A DNA stretch of 64,000 nucleotides, from positions 1 through 64,000 of the forward strand of contig NZ_JAMJPJ010000010.1 in the NCBI RefSeq assembly GCF_023555005.1. Reading direction: 5' to 3'. Of the stretch, positions 44,926-53,540 are shown one piece after another. Both the position numbers and the translations under genes were made by a program. This stretch comes from Halomonas llamarensis (GTDB lineage Bacteria; Pseudomonadota; Gammaproteobacteria; Pseudomonadales; Halomonadaceae). The number at the start of each line of letters is the position of its first letter. Position 1 is the stretch's first letter. The notes under the pieces were generated by a model that had not been told where the DNA came from, searched no databases, and worked only from the letters and a program-made list of their open reading frames with translations.

Positions 44926-46290
44926 ATGGCAGATAATAGCAGAGCAGCAGAAATTCGCTCTGGGATCGAAGCCTTCTTAAAAGAGCGCTTCGATACCAAG
45001 GCGGAAAAGCTAGCTCCCGATGACCCGAAATACCAAGCACTAGTCGAGCAGTTTCAGTTAGGTACCTGGATCAACGATGCCGCCCGCCGCGTTAGCCAGC
45101 TACAAGTGGTTACCCACTCCCTCAAGCCTATCCACCCCGATGCCAAAGGCTCCAACCTTTACGCCCCGCCTGAATCGCTAAACAACCATCATCTTGTCGG
45201 TAGTCATGTACTACCCACTGATTTTGCGGGCGATGTGGTGGGCAACGCCGCAGCCTTGGATGTGTATAAGTTCTTGAAGCTGCACTTCGAGGAAAAATCG
45301 CTGCTTGAGCGTGCGCTAGAAAATGATAGCGAGTTTGCCAAAGCGTTAAGCGATAACCCCGAACAAGCCCAGGCGTGGATCAATGCCTTCGCGGCGATTA
45401 CCGAACCGCGCGGCGACCACTCCTCCCATACCCGAGGCAAACAGCTCTACTGGCTGGTGGGTGATGAGGCCTTGGAAAATGGAGACTTCCATCTGCTAGC
45501 CCCGCTCTATGCGACCTCGCTGGCCCACCGCGTTTTTCAAACTATTAACCATGATCGCTTTAGCGAAGAGGCTAAAGAAGCACGAAAAGCTAAGCGGGAA
45601 GGTAAACACGCCGAGCAACTCGTGCACAGCTACCCCAACCTAGCCGTACAGAAAATGGGAGGCACTAAGCCACAAAATATCTCGCAACTGAATAGCGAGC
45701 GGGGCGGCAACAACTATTTGCTAGCCTCAATGCCACCTAGTTGGAATGTGCGAGATGTCCGCCCGCCGATGAAGGTGGATTCAGTATTTAAAACGTTTGG
45801 TGTTTTCTATTACACCGGCGGCGTAAAAGGATTGGTTAAAGACCTAAAGCATTTCCTTGAGACCAACCCCTCCACCGATATGCACACCCGCGATTTACGC
45901 GATGACTTCACCGCCATGCTGATGGACGAGCTGGCGCTGTTTGCCATGCAAATGCATAGCCTGCCAGCGGGTTGGAGCGACGATGAAAAATGCGAACTGG
46001 TCGCCGAAGAAGCCTTCTGGCTAGACCCTGGCCGAGCCGAGGAAGATGCCGCTTTTCGTGAAGCGCGAAACAGCGTGGAATGGACAGACGAGATTCGCCA
46101 CCGCTTTGCTAACTGGCTTAATGCCGCGTTAGGCGAAAAGCTCCCATTTGGCGATGTGGAGTTTCGTCACTGGCAGAAAACGCTGGAGAAAGATACGACT
46201 CATCAAAGCATGTTGGATCGTGACCGCCGCTGGATGGAGAGCCTAATGGAAGACTTAGCCAACCTGCCAGGAGGTGATGACGATGAGTGA
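44926..46290 (+). CDS. csy1: Csy1 (Cas8f), type I-F Cascade large subunit
   Basis: Csy1 (454 residues) pairs with Csy2 at the crRNA 5' handle and recognises the PAM. Family features seen are the N-terminal helical region (IEAFLKERFDTKAEKL), HPDAKGSNLY and GGTKPQNISQLNSERGG. It is slightly longer than the P. aeruginosa protein. A 224-base gap separates it from cas3, unlike the otherwise tight operon, because of the antisense HicB-like frame. Csy2 begins inside its last codons. Confidence 0.96.
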   Translation: MADNSRAAEIRSGIEAFLKERFDTKAEKLAPDDPKYQALVEQFQLGTWINDAARRVSQLQVVTHSLKPIHPDAKGSNLYAPPESLNNHHLVGSHVLPTDFAGDVVGNAAALDVYKFLKLHFEEKSLLERALENDSEFAKALSDNPEQAQAWINAFAAITEPRGDHSSHTRGKQLYWLVGDEALENGDFHLLAPLYATSLAHRVFQTINHDRFSEEAKEARKAKREGKHAEQLVHSYPNLAVQKMGGTKPQNISQLNSERGGNNYLLASMPPSWNVRDVRPPMKVDSVFKTFGVFYYTGGVKGLVKDLKHFLETNPSTDMHTRDLRDDFTAMLMDELALFAMQMHSLPAGWSDDEKCELVAEEAFWLDPGRAEEDAAFREARNSVEWTDEIRHRFANWLNAALGEKLPFGDVEFRHWQKTLEKDTTHQSMLDRDRRWMESLMEDLANLPGGDDDE

Positions 46291-47251
46291 AGTGAAAAAC
46301 CTCCTGATTCTGCCGCGCCTGCGGGTGCAAAACGCCAATGCAATTTCCAGCCCAATGACCTGGGGCTTTCCTGCCATGAGCGCTTTTGTGGGTTTGATGC
46401 ACGCCCTTGAGCGCAAGCTCTATGCAGCAGGTATCAACGTTTCGCTCGGTAACGTCGGCGTTATTTGCCACGACTTTGACGCCCAAGCCACTGAAGGTGG
46501 CTACATTCGGGGCTTTCATTTGACCCGTAATCCAGTGGATAAAACCGGCGGCACGGCAGCGATTGTAGAAGAAGGGCGCATCCATCTGGATATCACGCTG
46601 ATCTTCACGATTGATTCAGCCGCGTCAGAAAGTGAGCACGAGTACATCGCCGAAAAAATCGGCGAGATCGTTTCAGGAATGCGTGTTGCCGGTGGCAGCG
46701 TGATCCCTAATCGCAGCGTGCCAAGCCACAAACAACGCCCGCAATGGGTCGCGCTTGATGACAATGAAGAAAAGCGGCAAAAACAGTTTGCGAAGCTTAA
46801 GCGCCGCTGGTTGCCGGGCTTTGCGCTCACCCTGCGCGATGACTACCTCACCGAACACCACCAAACGCTGCAACAGCAAAACCCAGAGGCCAGTTTGCTG
46901 GATGCGTGGCTGGACCTTTCACGGCTCAACCACTATTGCGTCCTTGAAAATGAAGGCCAGTCCAACGAAAAGCCCGTTTGGCAGGTGCAGCGCCCCTATC
47001 GCGGCTGGCTGGTGCCTATCCCCGTGGGTTACGGCGCTATTTCTGACCTTTTCCCGCCCGGAGAAGTGGCCAATGCCCGTGATGCCCAAACCCAGTTTCG
47101 CTTTGTTGAAAGCGTCTACTCCATTGGCGAATGGGTCAGCCCGCACCGCATGAAGCAACCTGAAGACCTGCTTTGGTACGTTGATAACGACGAAGAAGCG
47201 GGGCTCTATCGACTCAACAACGATTACCACCTTCGCGCCTCAGCACAGTAA
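46283..47251 (+). CDS. csy2: Csy2 (Cas5f)
   Basis: Csy2 (322 residues) is the Cas5-like RAMP protein that caps the crRNA 5' handle with Csy1. It starts MSEVKNLLILPRLRVQNANA and contains the family segments PMTWGFPAMSAFVGLMHALER and PIPVGYGAISDLFPPGEV. The ATG at 46283 has GGAGG 8 bases upstream and overlaps csy1 by 8 bases; an ATG three codons earlier lies inside that ribosome binding site. Confidence 0.96.
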   Translation: MSEVKNLLILPRLRVQNANAISSPMTWGFPAMSAFVGLMHALERKLYAAGINVSLGNVGVICHDFDAQATEGGYIRGFHLTRNPVDKTGGTAAIVEEGRIHLDITLIFTIDSAASESEHEYIAEKIGEIVSGMRVAGGSVIPNRSVPSHKQRPQWVALDDNEEKRQKQFAKLKRRWLPGFALTLRDDYLTEHHQTLQQQNPEASLLDAWLDLSRLNHYCVLENEGQSNEKPVWQVQRPYRGWLVPIPVGYGAISDLFPPGEVANARDAQTQFRFVESVYSIGEWVSPHRMKQPEDLLWYVDNDEEAGLYRLNNDYHLRASAQ

Positions 47252-47266
47252 ACAAGGAGCTTAATC

Positions 47267-48292
47267 ATGGCTAAAAACGACACCCTTAAAACCGCGTCCG
47301 TCCTCGCCTTTGAGCGCAAGCTCGACCCCTCCGATGCCCTGCTTTATGCCAGCAGCTGGGAAAAGCGCCAAGATAATCAGCAGTGGCAGCCGGTAGAAGT
47401 GCGCGAAAAATCGGTGCGCGGCACCATCTCCAATCGCCTGAAAGCCAAAGACCAAGACCCCGCTAAGCTAGACGCGCAGATTGAAAACCCTAACCTGCAA
47501 ACTGTCGATGTCGCCACGCTGCCCCATCATGCAGACACTTTAGTTACTCGTTTTACGCTGCGCGTATTGGCCGGTGCTGGAACGCCCTCAGCCTGTAATA
47601 ATGCGGAGTACCAAGCCAAGTTGGAACAAGCAGTCGCCGAATATAAGCAAGCCCAAGGCTTCGGCGAGCTGGCCCATCGCTATGCCAATAACCTCGCGAA
47701 CGGTCGCTTTCTATGGCGTAACCGCATGGGCGCCGAGCAAGTCGAGGTCAGTGTTCGTCAATTGGCCCAGGGCAAAACCACCAAAGAGTGGACGTTTGAT
47801 GCACTGTCGCTTTCGTTGCGGGCTTTCGAGGACACCGCCGAGCTTAAAGAGCTCGCCGAAGTTATCGCCTCTGCGTTGGCGGGTGAACAGCACTTACTGC
47901 TAGAAGTAGTGGCCTATGTGCGCGTGGGCAGTGGCCAGGAAGTGTTCCCGTCTCAAGAGCTGATTCTTGAACGGGGCCGGGGCGACAAGAGCAAAACGCT
48001 TTATCACGTGAGCCAGATTGCCGGTATTCACTCGCAGAAACTGGGTAACGCCATTCGTACCATCGACACCTGGTACCCCAATGAGAACGATGAAGACCTT
48101 GGGCCTATTGCCGTAGAACCCTATGGCTCGGTGACTACCCAAGGCAAAGCGTACCGCCAGCCCAAGCAGAAAGCTGATTTCTATTCACTCCTGGATAACT
48201 GGATGATCAAAGACCAAGTGCCTTCTAAAGAGGATCAGCACTTTGTGATGGCAACGCTGATTCGCGGTGGCGTGTTCGGCGAAGCGGGGTAA
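47267..48292 (+). CDS. csy3: Csy3 (Cas7f), Cascade backbone
   Basis: Csy3 (341 residues) polymerises along the crRNA spacer as the backbone of the surveillance complex; six copies are known in the P. aeruginosa complex. It reads [20 protein letters not shown] at the N terminus and has [14 protein letters not shown] and GVFGEAG at the end. AAGGAG precedes the ATG and csy4 follows after 3 bases. Confidence 0.97.
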   Translation: MAKNDTLKTASVLAFERKLDPSDALLYASSWEKRQDNQQWQPVEVREKSVRGTISNRLKAKDQDPAKLDAQIENPNLQTVDVATLPHHADTLVTRFTLRVLAGAGTPSACNNAEYQAKLEQAVAEYKQAQGFGELAHRYANNLANGRFLWRNRMGAEQVEVSVRQLAQGKTTKEWTFDALSLSLRAFEDTAELKELAEVIASALAGEQHLLLEVVAYVRVGSGQEVFPSQELILERGRGDKSKTLYHVSQIAGIHSQKLGNAIRTIDTWYPNENDEDLGPIAVEPYGSVTTQGKAYRQPKQKADFYSLLDNWMIKDQVPSKEDQHFVMATLIRGGVFGEAG

Positions 48293-48295
48293 GCC

Positions 48296-48865
48296 ATGGA
48301 TCACTATATCGACATTCGTTTAAGGCCCGACCCTGACTTTGCCCCGGCAATGTTAATGGGCGCGCTTTATAACAAGCTGCACCGGGCGCTGTTTGATTTA
48401 CAGGCTGCGGACGTAGGCGTCAGCTTCCCTGGCCATAAGCACGGTGTTCGCGCTCGAACGCTGGGCGATCACCTTCGCCTGCACGGCACTCAGGCACGCT
48501 TGCAGCAGCTAAGGAGCGCGGAATGGCTAACCGGTATGCGCGATCACACCCAGGTGAGCGAGGTGCTTGCGGTACCTGCGGGTGCTCAACATATCAACGT
48601 GGCGCGTAAGCAGTTCAATACGGGCAGCCCAAGTCGTGCCAAGCGCTACGCCAAGCGGCATGACATTTCGGAAGAGGAAGCGCAGCAGATTTACGCCAAG
48701 TTGGCCGAACGGCGTATTGAGCTCCCTTTTGTGCAGATCAATAGCCGCTCCACCCAGCAGCGCTTTAGCCTGTTTATTGAACATGGAAAACCAGCCGCGT
48801 CTACCACGGAGGGCACGTTCAGCCATTACGGGCTAAGCCCCAACGCCACGGTGCCCTGGTTTTGA
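48296..48865 (+). CDS. csy4: Csy4 (Cas6f), crRNA-processing endonuclease
   Basis: Csy4 (189 residues) cuts pre-crRNA at the 3' base of the repeat hairpin and stays bound to it. It is collinear with the P. aeruginosa enzyme: MDHYIDIRLRPDPDF at the start, the catalytic H29 (KLH) at the same number, the active-site Ser in NSRSTQQRFSLFIEHG, and the arginine-rich helix RAKRYAKRHD that reads the hairpin. The repeat stem CTGCC/GGCAG here fits the known substrate. Confidence 0.97.
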   Translation: MDHYIDIRLRPDPDFAPAMLMGALYNKLHRALFDLQAADVGVSFPGHKHGVRARTLGDHLRLHGTQARLQQLRSAEWLTGMRDHTQVSEVLAVPAGAQHINVARKQFNTGSPSRAKRYAKRHDISEEEAQQIYAKLAERRIELPFVQINSRSTQQRFSLFIEHGKPAASTTEGTFSHYGLSPNATVPWF

Positions 48866-48898
48866 CCCTTTTTTCTAGCATGAAAATAGGCCACTAAT

Positions 48899-48911
48899 AA
48901 TCAACCACTTA
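48899..48911 (+). promoter_or_regulatory. Distal IHF site in the CRISPR leader
   Basis: AATCAACCACTTA is a perfect match to the IHF consensus WATCAANNNNTTR. It lies 84 bases upstream of the first repeat. IHF bending of type I-F leaders is established; its use here is inferred. Confidence 0.65.
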
Positions 48912-48947
48912 GCGGTATTGCTCAAAAAAGGGTGATACCGCTTTTTT
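48911..48947 (+). terminator. Terminator of the cas operon inside the CRISPR leader
   Basis: AGCGGTAT (48911-48918) pairs with ATACCGCT (48935-48942) and runs into a T tract to 48947. It would separate cas transcription from the array, so the array needs its own promoter in the remaining 47 bases or accepts read-through. Confidence 0.75.
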
Positions 48948-48965
48948 CGGCTAAAGCTCTTTAAC

Positions 48966-48978
48966 AATCAACACGTTA
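48966..48978 (+). promoter_or_regulatory. Proximal IHF site in the CRISPR leader
   Basis: AATCAACACGTTA is a perfect match to WATCAANNNNTTR, ending 16 bases before the first repeat, the position where IHF is needed to guide Cas1 integration in type I-E and I-F systems. Confidence 0.7.
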
Positions 48979-48994
48979 ATTTTGATATGCTCTA

Positions 48995-51900
48995 GTTCGC
49001 TGCCGCCCAGGCAGCTCAGAAAACCCCTTGATTGATGGTGTCCCAGGTGTACGGGTTCGCTGCCGCCCAGGCAGCTCAGAAAAGAACGCCGCCAACGGGC
49101 TGCTAACGCTGAACGTTCGCTGCCGCCCAGGCAGCTCAGAAAATTCAAATGAGCGTGGAGCCGCCTCAAGGCTTGTTCGCTGCCGCCCAGGCAGCTCAGA
49201 AAGGCCATCGCATCGGTCAATGTCACCAAAAGGCGTTCGCTGCCGCCCAGGCAGCTCAGAAAACAGTGCGGACACTCTTTCGACGTCCAGCGGTGTTCGC
49301 TGCCGCCCAGGCAGCTCAGAAACTACCCATTTCTGTCTCACTTGCGTCCAACAGGTTCGCTGCCGCCCAGGCAGCTCAGAAATGATGGTGGGCGCCACCC
49401 ATGCCCGCGATCACGTTCGCTGCCGCCCAGGCAGCTCAGAAATTGCAGCGGCCAATGGCTTCATAGTTGATTGGGTTCGCTGCCGCCCAGGCAGCTCAGA
49501 AAATGAAGGGTGGCGGGTAGAAAAAGGGGATAACGTTCGCTGCCGCCCAGGCAGCTCAGAAAATGTCTCAATGGCCTCCTTGGCTGCTCCCCAAGTTCGC
49601 TGCCGCCCAGGCAGCTCAGAAACAGAGCATTGCACTGTTGCGGCTCGGCGGGTTGTTCGCTGCCGCCCAGGCAGCTCAGAAAATGCCCATGGCGTTACCG
49701 TTGAAGCTAGCCACGTTCGCTGCCGCCCAGGCAGCTCAGAAAGTGAGCTAATGATAGCGGTGAACGACTTTAACGTTCGCTGCCGCCCAGGCAGCTCAGA
49801 AACGCCAGATCCTCGCCGAGCTGGTACCCGCACTGTTCGCTGCCGCCCAGGCAGCTCAGAAAGTTCGTGGGCTATTGCAAAACGTCAAGCCCGCGTTCGC
49901 TGCCGCCCAGGCAGCTCAGAAAGACAACCGCGCGGGGCTGATTGCCGCGATGATGTTCGCTGCCGCCCAGGCAGCTCAGAAAATTGAATCATTTCGTGCT
50001 GACACCGTTTTCCGGTTCGCTGCCGCCCAGGCAGCTCAGAAACAACAGCCCACGCAACCAAGCGGCTTTGTGCCGTTCGCTGCCGCCCAGGCAGCTCAGA
50101 AAGCCTGGGATACGCCGCTATCCATACCGAGCCCGTTCGCTGCCGCCCAGGCAGCTCAGAAAGTTAGCGTCGAGCGCATCGAGCAAGCTTTCGAGTTCGC
50201 TGCCGCCCAGGCAGCTCAGAAATACGGCAATGCGTTTGGCGAACAGGCCAAAGGGTTCGCTGCCGCCCAGGCAGCTCAGAAAATGAAGGGTGGCGGGTAG
50301 AAAAAGGGGATAACGTTCGCTGCCGCCCAGGCAGCTCAGAAACTCGGGTCGCTTAAATCCATGTATTCTGCTGAGTTCGCTGCCGCCCAGGCAGCTCAGA
50401 AAAGATCGTTCCCCTTGGCGTCCGCGAAGCCGCCGTTCGCTGCCGCCCAGGCAGCTCAGAAAAGTCTTCATACTGAGCGTCTGTCACACCGTTGGTTCGC
50501 TGCCGCCCAGGCAGCTCAGAAATACAAAAACCGCCCAGGCGGGCCGGATTGCCGTTCGCTGCCGCCCAGGCAGCTCAGAAACTGAGAGTGCTGGCAACAG
50601 GGCGGCGCGGCGCGTTCGCTGCCGCCCAGGCAGCTCAGAAAAATTGGGCGTATCAGGTGCGCGACGTTGCCGCGTTCGCTGCCGCCCAGGCAGCTCAGAA
50701 AATTCAAGCCGAGTGCGAAAAAACAAGGGGATGGTTCGCTGCCGCCCAGGCAGCTCAGAAAAGATTAAACAGCCCCCCTCAGACAGCGCCAACGTTCGCT
50801 GCCGCCCAGGCAGCTCAGAAATGATAGCGCAACTCGCCATTGGCGTCGATATAAGTTCGCTGCCGCCCAGGCAGCTCAGAAACTTGTCACCGCACAACGT
50901 CACATCGTTGAGCCGTTCGCTGCCGCCCAGGCAGCTCAGAAACGAAACTTTTCCACCGATAAATTTAACCTCAAGTTCGCTGCCGCCCAGGCAGCTCAGA
51001 AAGTAACGGTGCGTAGCAGGGTTAAGCTATTGAAGTTCGCTGCCGCCCAGGCAGCTCAGAAATCAGATAATACGCACTCAACTTGTGTCACTCCGTTCGC
51101 TGCCGCCCAGGCAGCTCAGAAAGACAACGCAAAAGAGCAAATCTACAACCGCCTGTTCGCTGCCGCCCAGGCAGCTCAGAAATAGAGCCAGTAGGCGAAT
51201 GGATGGATACAAGAGTTCGCTGCCGCCCAGGCAGCTCAGAAACGGTCAAGCTGTGGACAATCGAGCGCATCAAAGTTCGCTGCCGCCCAGGCAGCTCAGA
51301 AATATCAAGACGCTTGCGCCGGTGCGCGCAATCAGTTCGCTGCCGCCCAGGCAGCTCAGAAAACTTGGGCGAGGCCAGCATCGCGGGCTTGCTCGTTCGC
51401 TGCCGCCCAGGCAGCTCAGAAAAATGCGCAAGGTAGTGCCAGCCAATCGAAAGTGTTCGCTGCCGCCCAGGCAGCTCAGAAACATTATATTAGGCCCGAG
51501 CACGACATGCCCCAGTTCGCTGCCGCCCAGGCAGCTCAGAAAGTCAGCATCCTGGCCGAAGAAATCGCCGAAGGGTTCGCTGCCGCCCAGGCAGCTCAGA
51601 AATTCGGTGACGTGGGGGGTGGTGGCTATAACTTGTTCGCTGCCGCCCAGGCAGCTCAGAAAAAGAGGGCTACAAGCGAAGGGGCGCGCAAAAGGTTCGC
51701 TGCCGCCCAGGCAGCTCAGAAATTAGCGGATGGCCTGCTACGCTGCGGGCCTTGGTTCGCTGCCGCCCAGGCAGCTCAGAAACAGCGCGTCGCGGCGCTT
51801 CATCCGATGGTGGCGTTCGCTGCCGCCCAGGCAGCTCAGAAAATAATACGCTATCAACTTGTGTCACTCCGGCGGTTCGCTGCCGCCCAGGCAGCTCAGA

Positions 51901-52202
51901 AAAGCGCGATAGCCGCTTCAAGATCAGCGGTTTCGTTCGCTGCCGCCCAGGCAGCTCAGAAAAAGTCAACACTGCCAGCCGCGTGAATAACCTCGTTCGC
52001 TGCCGCCCAGGCAGCTCAGAAAAGGCGGCGTTAAACAGCGAACAGCAAGCGCAAGTTCGCTGCCGCCCAGGCAGCTCAGAAACGCAGGATTTGAGTTAAT
52101 AGACAATACAAACGGTTCGCTGCCGCCCAGGCAGCTCAGAAACAATCACAAGGCTGGATTGTCAGTGACACGGCGTTCGCTGCCGCCCAGGCAGCTCAGA
52201 AA
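48995..52202 (+). CRISPR. Type I-F CRISPR array, 54 repeats and 53 spacers
   Basis: The 28-base repeat starts GTTCG, has a 5-bp stem CTGCC/GGCAG around loop GCCCA, and ends with the 8-base handle CTCAGAAA. I counted 54 copies, from 48995 to 52202, and found no base change in any, including the last one. Spacers are 32 bases except spacer 26 (31 bases, 50523-50553) and spacer 31 (33 bases, 50822-50854). Spacers 9 and 22 are identical; spacers 35 and 48 are offset near-copies. The repeat is of the canonical I-F kind processed by Csy4, whose cut lies after GGCAG. Older spacers are at the right end. Confidence 0.99.
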
Positions 52203-52367
52203 TGTTGGCGCGGTCATTGAGTGCAGCCAAAAAACTTCGGGATCGCACCTTCAGCGTGTAAGTATTATATATTTCAAATGCTTATAGATTTATGCACTTT
52301 GCACTTCTTGCATGGTTTTCACCCAGTAGCGCATCCGCCACATCGGGAAACAATTCCGAGTCGATTT
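52203..52367. other. Array-distal intergenic region
   Basis: These 165 bases follow the last intact repeat. I see no further repeat, no cas gene and no clear terminator. An AT-rich patch TATTATATATTT lies at 52263-52274. Confidence 0.5.
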
Positions 52368-52784
52368 TCATGCAGAGGATTGCTCGATACCCAATCGATA
52401 TTTGCCGTAAGCAATCTGCCGATTAAATGGGCCTTTCACCTTGACCATCACTCTCGCCGGAATTTGTGTACGGCCCGCCTGATAAGCCTTTTCTGCACTG
52501 GCTGGCTCCCACTGCACCCCAAGGCGATTCAATGCCTCTTTGGCAGCCTGGTCAAAGCCACCGGGCGCCGCAATCATTGGTTTGCCCGTAATACGGTTTT
52601 GGCGCGCTTTGGCATATAGCCCCTTACCAATACGAACTAATCGCCCCTGCGCTTCTAATTGCCGAAGCACACGGCCAACTTGGTCATAACCACCCAGTGC
52701 AGCGAAATCATCACGTAGAAAAACCATTCGCCGACTTTTGCGAATTTTGTCACGAATGCGTGACTCAAGCGTTTGAGTGGTCAT
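52368..52784 (-). CDS. AbiEi/DUF6088-like winged-helix protein (orphan antitoxin type)
   Basis: A 138-residue protein with an N-terminal winged helix (RDDFAALGGYDQVGRVLRQL and LEAQGRLVRIGKGLYAKAR), the layout of AbiEi-type antitoxins and the DUF6088 family. The C-terminal part (APGGFDQAAKEALNRLG and VMVKVKGPFNRQIAYG) resembles the effector-side half. GGAGG (52795-52799) precedes the ATG. In AbiE systems the nucleotidyltransferase toxin AbiEii follows directly; here the next thing downstream is the CRISPR array, so no partner is present. It could act as a stand-alone regulator. Confidence 0.7.
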   Translation of the reverse strand: MTTQTLESRIRDKIRKSRRMVFLRDDFAALGGYDQVGRVLRQLEAQGRLVRIGKGLYAKARQNRITGKPMIAAPGGFDQAAKEALNRLGVQWEPASAEKAYQAGRTQIPARVMVKVKGPFNRQIAYGKYRLGIEQSSA

Positions 52785-53189
52785 GTAACACCTCCAGCAG
52801 CTTGATTACGACAGAACTTTACTCTATACCTTCAGACTTTAAAAAACAAAAAACACGACATCAAAAAAAATATAGATATTGTTTTTAACTATAAAAATCA
52901 AATAATTATTGCTTAAATAAAAAAATAACAGTGCCGCACACTTTCTGCAGAATACTTCTTACTTGTGAGCCGAAAAGCAAGCACGGTGCTGCGCTTAATG
53001 TTTGAATTCAGGGATAAAGGAGCCCGCGAAAATCCGCATGGCGTTGAGCCACAAAGGTAAGAGCGGCGGCATCTTCCTCCCAATTAAACTCCCGATCCCC
53101 GCACCCGCGGGGCTGAACCGATCACGCTAGCAGTTGCCGTGCCCGCCAAGGCGCGATCCCATGAAATGCTGCGCCCGTTAACGTTTCGC
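52785..53189. other. Gene-free region with AT-rich block
   Basis: This 405-base stretch has no convincing gene. Bases 52836-52930 are very AT-rich with A runs, in contrast to the GC-rich surroundings. The right third contains a lone hairpin repeat at 53092-53120 resembling a type I-E CRISPR repeat. It may be remodelled or transferred DNA. Confidence 0.5.
53092..53120 (+). repeat. Single type I-E-like CRISPR repeat
   Basis: Bases 53096-53112 (TCCCCGCACCCGCGGGG) followed by CTGAACCG match the general form of type I-E repeats, which have a TCCCCGC/GCGGGG hairpin and end in ATGAACCG. The stem CCCCGC (53097-53102)/GCGGGG (53107-53112) is perfect. The first four bases of the expected 29-mer differ. 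No second copy lies about 61 bases to either side. The assignment is by memory of the family consensus. Confidence 0.45.
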
Positions 53190-53511
53190 CTAACCCTCGC
53201 CGTCCTCGTTATCTTCGGGTGAGGGTTCGAAGGCGCGTTTGTCATCAGGTAGGCGGACGTAGTCGCTCAGCGTGAGCTTGCCGAGCTGCTTTAGCCGTTG
53301 TTCGTTGGCGTCGATAATAGCCACAACCTTGCCAATGCTGACCGCGTCATCCTCGCGATAGGCGTCGACTTCTACGCGGATGACGTGCTGTTGGTAGCGC
53401 GCGGAGAGGATGTCCCCTGGGCCTGTTTGGGCATGCGGGGCGTTATCGTGTGAAAAGACGGCCGTGACGCTTTGCTCACCGGGGGGCGTCCCGTTCAATG
53501 TGTTGATGCAT
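53190..53511 (-). pseudogene. Uncharacterised small protein, frameshifted near its start
   Basis: The long frame here (102 residues from a TTG at 53498, GEQSVTAVFSHDNAPHAQ onward, acidic C terminus) has no good start or ribosome binding site. Thirteen bases upstream an ATG at 53511 has a perfect AAGGAG at 53519-53524, but reads MHQHIERDAPR then stop. Removing one base from the G6 run at 53481-53486 fuses the two frames into MHQHIERDAPGEQSV. So it is a frameshifted gene, a phase-variable gene or a sequence error. The family is unknown to me; no membrane segment is seen. Confidence 0.6.
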
Positions 53512-53540
53512 CGTGTGTCTCCTTGCTTACATGCGGGACC

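Larger units (their letters stand above)
48866..48994 (+). promoter_or_regulatory. CRISPR leader
   Basis: The 129 AT-leaning bases between csy4 and the first repeat form the leader. It contains two perfect IHF sites and the cas terminator. A possible -10 box TATGCT (48986-48991) lacks a well-spaced -35, so the array promoter is uncertain. Leader position and repeat direction agree with Cas1-driven growth at 48995. Confidence 0.8.

Noticed and set aside
48961..48991. Array promoter TTAACA with TATGCT
   Set aside because: The spacing is 19 bases and the -35 element overlaps the IHF site; too weak to list as a promoter.
48951..52099. Many long open frames on both strands with repeated RCRPGSSE, FAAAQAAQK, SLPPRQLR or SELPGRQRT peptides
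   Set aside because: They are translations of the CRISPR repeat in its open frames; the 60-base period is a multiple of three, so frames stay open by chance.
48995..52202. Self-targeting spacers
   Set aside because: No spacer was noticed elsewhere in this window, but I could only inspect by eye; a full comparison with the genome would be needed.
52221..52619. 132-codon frame on the + strand after the array
   Set aside because: It overlaps the AbiEi-like gene in antisense and starts in AT-rich sequence without a ribosome binding site.
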